NCBI RefSeq assembly: GCF_029931775.1
Contig: NC_079322.1
Coordinates: 79,979,326 to 80,043,325 of the forward strand
Origin: Euleptes europaea
Lineage: Eukaryota; Chordata; Lepidosauria; Squamata; Sphaerodactylidae
Length of the DNA: 64,000 nucleotides
Direction of reading: 5' to 3'
The notes under the pieces: model-generated
The model's database searches: none
What the model was told of the DNA's origin: nothing
What the model saw: only the letters and a program-made list of their open reading frames with translations
Made by a program: the position numbers and the translations under genes
Shown here: positions 55,641 through 64,000 of the stretch, piece after piece
Position numbering within the stretch: position 1 is the first letter of the stretch
How the letters are laid out: every line of letters begins with the position of its first letter

Positions 55641-55760
55641 AATATAATATTTATTTTTTATTATTCATAGTCTGCCTTTCTCACTAGGACTCAAGGTAGA
55701 TTGCACAGCATAAGTCAATATAATCAACAGGATGGTATGTCCAATAAATAGTGCAATAGG
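55641..55760. repeat. AT-rich LINE-tail-like sequence
   Basis: ttttattattcatagtctgc and aggactcaaggtagattgca resemble LINE 3' ends; family uncertain. Confidence 0.35.
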
Positions 55761-56104
55761 ATTTGAGTTGCAGAAATCTGAAACAAGAGTTGAAGCAAAG
55801 CACAGGTATTAACATGATCCATTAAACAAATGGAAAATTACATAGTATGAGCCTATGAATAGCAACAGATAGTGTGGACGCTACACAGTGGTAGGGTCCA
55901 CGGTCCCGAACCCTTCCACCCAGGCATCTTTCTAGGCCGCTTTGCTACAGTCCAGCCCTATTTCCAGATAATAGATGCCATCCCAGATCACCTCTAGTTG
56001 CCTGATCAACTTGCCCAGAAAGGTACAATTTGATAACAGGTCTACAGTGAAGCCTCCTTTTTTTCCTAATGATGGTTTTTTCAGTAAACTTCTTTGAGGA
56101 GTGG

Positions 56105-56185
56105 TGGACTAGTGGAAGGGTATTTCCTTGGCATGCAGAAGGTCCCAGAGTCAATTCCTGGCATCTGCAGCTAAAAGGATCCGGC
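56105..56185 (+). repeat. tRNA-derived SINE head (diverged)
   Basis: ccttggcatgcagaaggtcc and gtcaattcctggcatctgc match the head region of the SINE at 19559, plus orientation. Confidence 0.5.
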
Positions 56186-57973
56186 GGTAGGATTTAGGAG
56201 TTCCCCGAGGACAGAGCCATCCCCGCCTGGGCACCTCCAGCCCTGTTCCTGGGCCATCGCGGTGGCCTGATTTCCTGGCCACCAGCCCCGTTGCCCATTT
56301 CTTGCCCAGAGCAGAATCCTAGAGCCAGGATCTCATGCAAAGGGCCCAGGTAAACAGGGGGCAGCCCCCAGAGTTGTTGTGGCAGCCATAAAGCACAAAG
56401 CCCAGCCAATTACCAGCCCTCCATATTCCCATTCTGGAGTCTTCCAGCACGACGCCAAGGGCAACCTGTGTCAGGGAACCTCCTGGACTGCTGTAGGGAA
56501 GGCAAGCCAAAAGGAGTCCTCCTCTGTCTCAGGAACGCAACACAAGGAATATGCAACCAAGGCCAGACAATGTCTGCCTTGGGCATCCAAAGGAAGGAGG
56601 AAGACTCATGGTTAACTGTGACCACCAGCTCCAGGATGAGGATGGGTCAGACCCCCAGGGAGAACAACTGGGGACTGGGGGGGGGGAAAACCAGCCAGGT
56701 CCCGCCGACCATATCCTGCAGCAGAGATGTGGAGCTCTGGCCACGCAGCTCTTCCAGCGGCATCGGAAAGTGAAAGGCCTGCAGCGCCTTCTGCCAGGCT
56801 GGCTTCTAGCCTTGTGCCGCCTCCTGTGACTGGCAGCAGCTCTTCCAGGCCTTAGGTGGAGGTCTTCCTGAGCCTCATAGCCAGGGCTGAGCCTGGGCCT
56901 GCGCCCCTTGCTAGGCTAGTTGTCCTCCTTGCTTCCTGTGGGAGGTTTGCCTCTGGTGTTTTGAGGCCGAATCCCTGCAAGCGGCCTGAGAAAGCAAGAG
57001 GGGACCAGCTGCCTTTCTTGTTGCTGGTTTTTCTTCTTGGTGGGCACAAAGTGCCCCACCTCTCCTGTTCCGCATTGCCAAGGCTCCATCGATAGGCATG
57101 TTGCTCTGTGGGCCACATACACCTCTGCCTGTGGCTGGCGCTCTCTGCGTGGGTTGAGACGATCTCTCCGAGACGCACCCTTGCTGCTGCTGCTGCATGT
57201 GTGATCAGTACACTCTTGTTGGGCTTCACGTACCTCTGAGGTTCTGCTGTGACTGACTCCTGCGTTGTTGGAATTTCATCCTCCAGCGTGGTGGTGGTGG
57301 TGGGGAGCTGCCACCTGGAGTCTACGTTGACGTCAGTTGTCAATAGTGCAGCTGTAGGCACAACATGCCAGTGGCAAGGAGCAGGATTCAGATGGGGCCT
57401 GGCTCTTCCCGGCTCTCTTCCCTTTTACCTCTTCCACGAGACTAGGGGCACCCTACTGGCCACAGCCCACCATGGGTGCAGCCGTGCTGGGCGGTCGGAC
57501 TTGCTGCGCTCACATGTTGTTGGGCTTTCTGAATCGAGAGGATTTGGAAAGACTCCTGTGCCTGACCAGTGGTCATCTTTGGGGTCTCCGTTCACGCCGT
57601 CAGTCTCTATTTTGCTTCCACAAGTTTTGGCTGGAAGATGAGCAGTGTTGGTGTGGACAAGGAAGGGGCAAGAAGGAGAAAGGGGGCACGGGGGGGACTG
57701 GCCCACTCGGCATGAATGGCTGTAGGGCTGGATGCAGAAGCGTGAGGAGGCCACGAGGGAGGTGGGGCCCGTGTGGAGGATGAACTGGACCCCCAAGAGG
57801 ACCCCCAAGATCTTGTGCAGACTCCAGGAGGAGGCCTTCAGGCAGCCTGGCCACAGTTTGGGTGGGGGGAGAATTTCAATCCCCTTGTAAGCTTTTGGGC
57901 AAATGCTGGGTGTCAGACAAACAAGATTTATCTCAACGTGAGCTTTCCTATATTGAAAGAAATGCTGTTAGTC

Positions 57974-58009
<36 letters not shown>

Positions 58010-58899
58010 TGCATTATTTGCTGGATTTTTGCTTCAGTTTGCTGCAGCAGACTAAAATGCCCCCCCCCTTTGCCTTCGGCCGCCTTAGCCTTCAGAGGCC
58101 TTCAGGACTTGCCCTGGAAGAGGTTCCCCTTGTGAGGCCTGACTGTTTCTGAGGCAGCCGGAAAAGGGCTCTGCTTGCAGGCTGTGTGAACGAGCCGTGT
58201 TCAAGCTGGCCCCCTATTCTCAGGGTGGCTTCAGACAAGACCTGCGTGTCGCCCTGGTGTCCCAAGGGGCGCTGCACACCTCTCCCCCAAGGCAGCAGCT
58301 GCCCATTCACCCCTCTAGGGTGAGGGAGAAAGGGGGCACACCCTGGAGAAAATGGCCGTTTTGCGAGGTGGCCTCTATGGGATTATACCCCACTGAAGTC
58401 CCTCCCCAAACCCCGCTCTCTTCAGGCTCCACCCCCCAAATATCCAGGTGTTTCCCAATCCGCCATCGACAGGCACAGAAATGCCCTTTCCTGCCCTCAA
58501 GGGAGCAGCTCGCTCTGCTTCCCCCCCAGTGATGGGGAGAGGGAACTCGGGGCAGGGCGGCTTCTCCTTGAGGGCCAGAGGGTGGCTGAGAGGCAGGCAA
58601 GCAAGCAAGCAAGCATGCATGGGGGGGGGGGGGGTGTCTACAGCTAGTGCCTCTCGCCTCCCCCCCCCCACCTGCCTGTGGTGGGGCGGCTCTTATCCCT
58701 GATGGAAAGGCCAGGCCCATGCAGTTAGCCGGGGCCCAGGGGTGAGCTCCGGGACGCGGGCAGGGGGGAGGAAAGCGGTAAGGCGAGCTACGTGGGACAG
58801 CGCTTACACGTGTCGCCAGCAAGGACGGTTCTGGGTGGGCGGCGGGGGCTTTGTGCTACGGCGGCGCAGAAAGAGTGCACACCCGCCCCTTCCCCTCCG
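56186..58899. other. Intergenic DNA upstream of SMARCD3
   Basis: No gene or known repeat recognised. Contains a TC run (about 57980-58005), a CAAG run (about 58600-58615) and G runs. Confidence 0.4.
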
Positions 58900-60239
58900 G
58901 CAGTTCGGCTGACCTTCACGGGAGAAAAATAGAGGCAGCACTACGCATGCGCTGAATCCCCCCCCCCGAGAACTCCGGTAACGGGGGGGATCGATCCGTA
59001 GGGGGGGGGGAGGCAACTTTGCCCCTCGCCTCCTGTCCCCCCCTCCACCCGCCCCGCCGACTTGGCCCCGCAGCCGTCCGCAGGGGTCCGGGTGCGGCCT
59101 GGGAAGGGGGCCCGCAAAGGGGGGTTCGGGCGCCAGGCGGCTCTGCCCCCGCCCCGACGGGCATCTCCGAGAGGCGGGCGGCGGGGGTCAACTGCCCTGC
59201 CCGGGAACGTGGGAGCGCGCCCCGTCCGCACTGCCCTGCTGTCACCCCCGCCGGGCGGGCGGGCCGGCGGGCGAGCCTCTCCCGGGGACCGCGCCCCGCC
59301 CGTCACCTGGCAACGCTCCCGCCCTCTGTTGCCAGGGAGACGCGCACCTGGGGATGCTGCCCTGCGGCCCCCCCCTCCGGCGGAGGGCGCGGCGCTCGCT
59401 CAAGCCCCGTCCTGCGGGGGGTGGGGGTGGGGGTGGGGGCAAGCGGGCAGAAGGCGGCCGCGCCCCGGCTCCGGGCGTGCGCGGGGCCACTCCGGCGCCT
59501 CCCTAGCGGCTCCTCGCTCCGTGGCGCGCGGGGGGGGGGGCCGTCCTGACTTCCAGGGGCGGCTGAGCTGCGGCCCCCCGGGGCCCGGGAAGGAAACGTG
59601 GGCCTGGAGGCGGCGGCGGCGGCGGCGGCGGCGGAGGGGCGCGGCCGGAACGCCTCTGGTGTGGCCGGCGGCAGAGGCGCGCAGCGCCGTCCGGGCAGCG
59701 CGGGAAGGACGGGTCTCTGGGCCGCCGCGTGCGCGCCTCCCCGGCCGGCCGACCCGCCCGGGCCGCCTTCCCTTCCTTCCCCTTCCCTTCCGGTCTGCCT
59801 GGGCCGGCCAGCGCCGCCCGCCCGCCCTCCGTCCCTCCGTCCGTCCCGTCGTCGGGGCGAGGCGAGCCGAGGCAGGGCGGCGGAGGAATTGGGCCGCTGC
59901 GGTGGGCCGTCGCGGGCGCCCTGCCGGGGCCCCCTCCCCGCTCGGCCGGCGGCGCTGGTGGGAGAGATAGGGGGGGGGGAGAGCCCCGCCGGGCCGGGAG
60001 GGGGGGAGAGTTGGAGGGCAGCGAAGGGGAGGGCGAGGGAGGGAGGGAGGGAGGGAGGGAGGGAGGAAGGGGGGCAGAGAGAGAAAGAAAGAAAGCGAGC
60101 GAGAGAGAGAGAAAGCGAGCGAGCGAGCGAGGCGGGGAGGACGGACGGACGGACGGACGGCCGGAGGAGGCGGCGAGGCGCGCCAGCGAGGAGAGCTCGG
60201 CCGGCCGGCCGGCCGGCGGGGAGGGCCGCTCGGAGCCCC
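58900..60239 (+). promoter_or_regulatory. SMARCD3 CpG-island promoter and 5' UTR
   Basis: Dense CG dinucleotides and GC boxes, with a CGG run (59608-59634), a GGGA run (60028-60066), GA and GCGA runs, and GGAC and GGCC repeats close to the start codon. The transcription start cannot be placed exactly. No TATA box seen. Confidence 0.75.
58944..58952. promoter_or_regulatory. NRF1-type palindrome
   Basis: cgcatgcgc, the core of the NRF1 site, at the upstream edge of the SMARCD3 CpG island and 1.3 kb before the start codon. Confidence 0.45.
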
Positions 60240-60332
60240 ATGGCCGCCGCCGCCGCCGCCGCCGAGGAAGTCACGGGAGGGGCGCGCAAGGCGACGAAAA
60301 GCAAACTTTTTGAGTTTCTGGTCCATGGGGTG
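60240..60332 (+). CDS. SMARCD3: SMARCD3 (BAF60c) first coding exon
   Basis: Thirty-one codons ending in HGV, followed by donor gtgagt. From Gly-Gly onward, GGARKATKSKLFEFLVHGV equals the start of the long human SMARCD3 isoform; human reads MAADEV where this reads Met, seven Ala, then EEVT. The protein is a subunit of BAF (SWI/SNF) chromatin remodelling complexes, important in heart and skeletal muscle. The Ala run comes from a GCC repeat. The rest of the gene lies to the right: no second exon is recognisable before 64000, so intron 1 exceeds 3.6 kb. The alternative first exon of the short isoform was not found. Strand is opposite to that expected from the human map. Confidence 0.9.
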
Positions 60333-61999
60333 GTGAGTGGGGGAAGGGGGCCGCTAGCCCGGCTGGGCGTCCGGGGCCGGCGGGAGGAGGGGGGTACACC
60401 CTGCCCCCGGGACGGGGTGGGGGTTTGGGCCCGGGAGGGGGGCAGCGGCCTGCCCGCCCCCTCTTCCCCGCACGTGCTTGGCGCGCTGCTGTCGCCGCCG
60501 CCGAGGCACCCAGAGAGACCCGTGTTGGGGGGGGGCAGCAGTTGCCCCCCCGCAGGGGTTGAGAGGGGGCCGGCCGGCCCCGCTGCCAGGCAGGTGCCCC
60601 TGCCCCCGCCTCTGGCCCGCTCGGGGGCTTGAGCGGGGCTGCTGAGCAGCCCCCCCTGGTCTGTTGGGTGCCCACCTGCGGGAAGGTGGGCACGGCTGCC
60701 TCCCACGTGGCCAGGCTGCACGGGCTCCTTCGGGGCGCCTGTGGGCCAAGCCCCTTGCTGCCCGGCCACTTCTGAGCCCGGACGTGGGGCGGGGGCTGCT
60801 CCCCCCACACTTGTGCCAGAGCTGCTGCTGTTTGGGAATGTGTGGAGGGGGGGGGTCTCCTTCGCTTCTGGGTGGGGGGGAGTGACTCTCGCTGAGGAAG
60901 AAGCCTCAGGCTGCCGGGAGGCGCTGGCCCCTCTGCTGAGCTGTTGGTCCTCCGATGTGAGTAGGCATGCGGAGAACTTGAACCACCTCGGTCCCCACGT
61001 GTGACTGTGCGGTCACACCCCCGCCGTGTCCGCCCTTCCTGGAGGTGCTTTGGACGAGGAAGCGTCTCTCCAAAGGCCGGGCCGAGAGTGCGCATCGTGA
61101 ACACGGATCTCGGCTGGTTGGCCGGCCGGCCGGCCGCCAGCCAGCCGAGGGGACGCTGGGGCCTCCTGGGCCTCAAGATGGCCAGGAGAAGGGCCAGGCG
61201 GTGGCCTCAGGCATTCCGCTCCTTGCTCACGACGCAGAGCGCCCGATGGGGTGGGGGTAACCTGAGGCAACTCTTGCTTCTGGACGCAGGACATTGGGGG
61301 GCCATCAGGGCCAACTTCTGGCTCCTCCTGGCCCTCCCTTGGCAGTCACGGCTTTCTGGCCGTGGCATTCCCAGCCCGCGGCTTGGTGCCCTGTAGGCCT
61401 TCTCTGATCCCGACGGCCTGCGTAGCTGCTCCGTCCCCATTGCCGGCCTCGCACCAAATGCCTGGTAAGCTGCCCCACGCCTGTTTTGGAAAGGGGGGCT
61501 CCTTCCGGCTGGTGCCGGGCACCTGCCTGCCCTCAGCATGCAGTAAAGCGGCCCACCGCAAACTTGGGACCGCCTGTTCCCGTGGCATCGGATGGCGTTT
61601 GTCTGCAGTTATGCTTTCAAAGACTAGTTGGGCAGGGAGCCCGTGTTGAATGCAGGCGGCGTACTGTGCACCTCTGGGTATCAAGAGATGCTCTCCTTTT
61701 GTTGCCGGCTCCGCCTCTCTAGAGCTTGTCTCTTATGCTGCCCACACCAGTGGGTGCGGAATCACGCTTTGCAAGTTCTTATGAAACCTTTTTTTCAGTG
61801 AACAGGGATTTCCACATTTGGTGGGGTGCGTGGCGTTCCAGGCACTGGTCTGAGGTTGTTAGGTTATACTTTCAACCATGGGGAGGGGAGGTGTGCCATG
61901 TGGGAGGGGCTGCAGCTTGGGGGTGCTTCTGGATCCTGGCCTACGAGGGGAGGGGAGGGTCTCCGCCGGCCACATGACCCTCTCAGCCAGCTTTGGCTG
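60333..61999 (+). other. SMARCD3 intron 1, first part
   Basis: CpG-rich up to about 61200, then ordinary sequence. A GGCC repeat lies near 61120. No second exon or repeat recognised. Confidence 0.5.
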
Positions 62000-62735
62000 A
62001 TCTGCCACAGCCCTTCCTCAGAAACCAATTCCAGCCCCCCCCCCGTGGGCCAGGCTCTGTCGCATCCAGGCGCCATCGCTGCAGTGGGGGTGTGTGCCAG
62101 GGGCTACCTGTGGGGGCCTGTTTGGCAACTTCAGTTGGTCCAGTGTGGGGCGGCCCGGCAGTTGTGAGGAGCTGGGCACGGGGGGAGGGAGGTTCTTGCT
62201 CCTGTGCTGATGGTTCTGCACCAGCTGCCTGCCTGTTGCTGGAGACCCTTCAAAGTGCTCGCTCTCTCAAACCACGAGGGGCCAAGGGACTGCTGGGCCA
62301 AACTGCCGGTTGAGATCTTCTGCTCAGGCCCTGTGTGGCCCCTCCCCAAGCAGAGGTGAGGTGGGTGGAGAGCAGGGACAGGGCTTTTTCAGTGGTGGTG
62401 CCTCGCCTTGGGAACGCGGTCGCTTTGGAGGCTCTCCTGGTGCTTCCCTTGCTGTTCTTCAGGCACCAGACCAAGACGGTGTGTTTTGTACCCAGGCCTT
62501 TAACTGAGGGACTCCATCCTTCTAAGCTCTTCTTATGGTGTGCTTATAGCCGGAGGACTGTTAAGGCTCTTTTATGCCTCTGGCAGGCTCCTGGTTTGTT
62601 TTGTAGCTGGTTTTAATAGCATGTTTGTTCTGTTTCTTCCTTTTTGATTTTTATCCTATTTGTTTTCACTTTGTGAGCCACCTTGACTGGGTCTATGGAA
62701 AGGCAGCATAGACGTTTTCTAAATATATAAATACG
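62000..62735 (+). repeat. L2-like LINE 3' region
   Basis: In SMARCD3 intron 1. The 3' coding pattern (tttttcagtggtggtgcctc, then cttgggaacgcggtcgcttt) is followed by an A/T-rich 3' end (ttttatcctatttgttttca, ttgtgagccaccttgactgg). Related to 23160-23690. Confidence 0.6.
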
Positions 62736-62779
62736 TGCTAGAGTTAAGCGCTCCATTTCCCACACCTCTTCACCTTAAA

Positions 62780-63665
62780 TTTGCTCCTGCTGAATCTGCT
62801 TTGAACCTCAGAAGAGCCCTGCTGGGACAAACGAAAGAGGGTCCATCTAGTCCAGCATCCAGTTTCCCAAGAGGACCAAACAAACAGGGCACGGAGGCCG
62901 AGGCCCCTGATGCAGCCTCCAGGCCCTGGCTCTAGAGGTTCGCTGCTTCGGAGTGTGCAGGTTCCCTGGAGTGGCCACGGCCGGGCCTTTCCTCCACCCA
63001 TCTGCCTCCACCGCCTTTAAAGTCCTCTCCAGTTGTGGCCATCAGGGCGTCTTCTAGCAGCGAATTCCACAGTTCACTTATTCATTGAGGAAATAAGTCC
63101 TTCCTGTGGCCTGGCCTGCGTCTGTTGCCCGCCAACTTCATTGGGTGCTTCCTGGGTTCTAGTACTATTGGCGGGGGGACCTGTCTCTAGCCACTTTCTG
63201 CACCCCATGCATGATTTTATAAACCTCTATAATGTCGCCCCTTGTCTTTTTTTTGAAAAGTTGAAATGCCCCAGAGTCTTTGGCCTTTCCTCATGGGCAA
63301 GGTGCTCCCACACGGACGAGGCCCACGCCTTGGCTGCACACAAGGGGCATGACGATATTGGCCCCTTTTCAGTCCCTTTCCTAAGAACTGAGAGGATGAA
63401 GCGTAAAGGTTGACTCCAAGCTGACGTTTCCATCAGGCTGTCTCCTACAACCCCAAGATCTCTTTCCCTGGCGGGCTCAGCCAGTCCAGATCCCATCTCC
63501 GTATATTTCAAGTGAGGGCTTTTTTAGTGCCCAGTATTATCACCTTACGCTTACCAGCACTGAACTTATTTTCCACATTTCCCCCACTTACCCCATTTAG
63601 AGAGATCCTTGTGAAGTTCTTCACAATTTGCCTTGGTTTTCTTTATCTTGCCCCTTGAACAAATG
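62780..63665 (-). repeat. Old CR1 LINE
   Basis: Minus strand follows the CR1 3' half seen at 49205 (agagccctgctgg..., then catgattttataaacctcta, then gatctctttccctggc) with heavy divergence and broken frames. Confidence 0.75.
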
Positions 63666-64000
63666 GCTACTTGTTATGTGCATGCAATGAGTCATTCCTT
63701 CAGGTTAATCGATTCTTATTCACCTTAATGTGCTTTGCATAAAATTGGATGCTCTTAATCAGGGCTGTGTCCACTGAGTACAGGAGCACATCCATACCAT
63801 GGAAGCTAGGGTGCAGATTGTCTGCAGAATCTTTAACACCTCGGTTAAAGATTCTGCTCCCCAGAGGCCAGGGTTCAGCCCCGCGGCAAGGAAGCTGGGC
63901 GCTTGGGGAGCTGAGAGAGGTGCAGGCGTTCAAAGTCTGTGGGGAGGAGAGGGTATGTGAGGGTCTTGGAGAGGTTGACATTGGCATGAAAGGGGGCAGC
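63666..64000 (+). other. SMARCD3 intron 1, end of window
   Basis: Nothing recognised. Confidence 0.4.

Noticed and set aside
57980-58005. TC run as a regulatory GAGA-type element
   Set aside because: A plain dinucleotide microsatellite with no supporting context.
59303-60808. Long open frames antisense to SMARCD3
   Set aside because: Pro/Arg/Ser-rich low-complexity text with no family resemblance, as expected opposite a CpG island.

Overview
The window is vertebrate genomic DNA, almost certainly from a squamate reptile (lizard or gecko type). It carries intron-split vertebrate genes, CpG islands and a repeat set typical of squamates: several CR1 LINE copies, an L1 fragment, L2-like LINE ends, 5S-rRNA-derived SINEs, tRNA-derived SINEs, a Ty1/copia remnant, a Ty3/gypsy chromovirus and hAT-type non-autonomous DNA transposons. 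GC content is high and long G or C runs are frequent, as on gene-dense microchromosomes (inference).

The host genes reproduce the block IQCA1L-ABCF2-CHPF2-SMARCD3 known from human 7q36.1. IQCA1L (minus strand, 11032 down to 2047) shows 15 coding exons; its 3' end lies beyond the left edge. ABCF2 (minus, 30148 to 21903) is complete, with 14 coding exons and 620 residues. CHPF2 (plus, 31233 to 38341) is complete, with 4 coding exons and 755 residues. SMARCD3 (plus) is represented by its first coding exon (60240-60332) and the start of a long first intron. All exon phases join without a break, so the three long models are well supported.

Layout: 1-1750 copia remnant; 2047-11032 IQCA1L, with a CpG-rich 5' half; 12022-19035 gypsy element with matching LTRs and a 5-bp target duplication, holding a nested hAT element; 19559-21210 tRNA-SINE, CR1 and L1; 21240-30545 ABCF2, with a solo LTR inside a formerly tiny intron; 30438-31232 shared CpG-island promoter with ZNF143-type motifs, firing ABCF2 leftward and CHPF2 rightward; 31233-38381 CHPF2, whose introns hold 5S-SINEs and LTR pieces; 38400-58900 a repeat-rich intergenic region with an orphan CpG island (about 39.6-40.35 kb), a hAT element and several CR1 copies; 58900-64000 the SMARCD3 CpG island, exon 1 and intron 1.

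The genes are neighbours rather than a pathway: a ciliary dynein-regulatory AAA/IQ protein, a soluble ABC-F ATPase, a Golgi chondroitin-polymerising factor and a BAF chromatin-remodelling subunit. I found no undescribed multi-gene system. The points of most interest are the LTR 17 bp from an ABCF2 splice donor, a composite 5S-SINE with target duplications, the apparent flip of SMARCD3 relative to human, and an AT-rich block inside the IQCA1L CpG island that looks like a conserved regulatory element.
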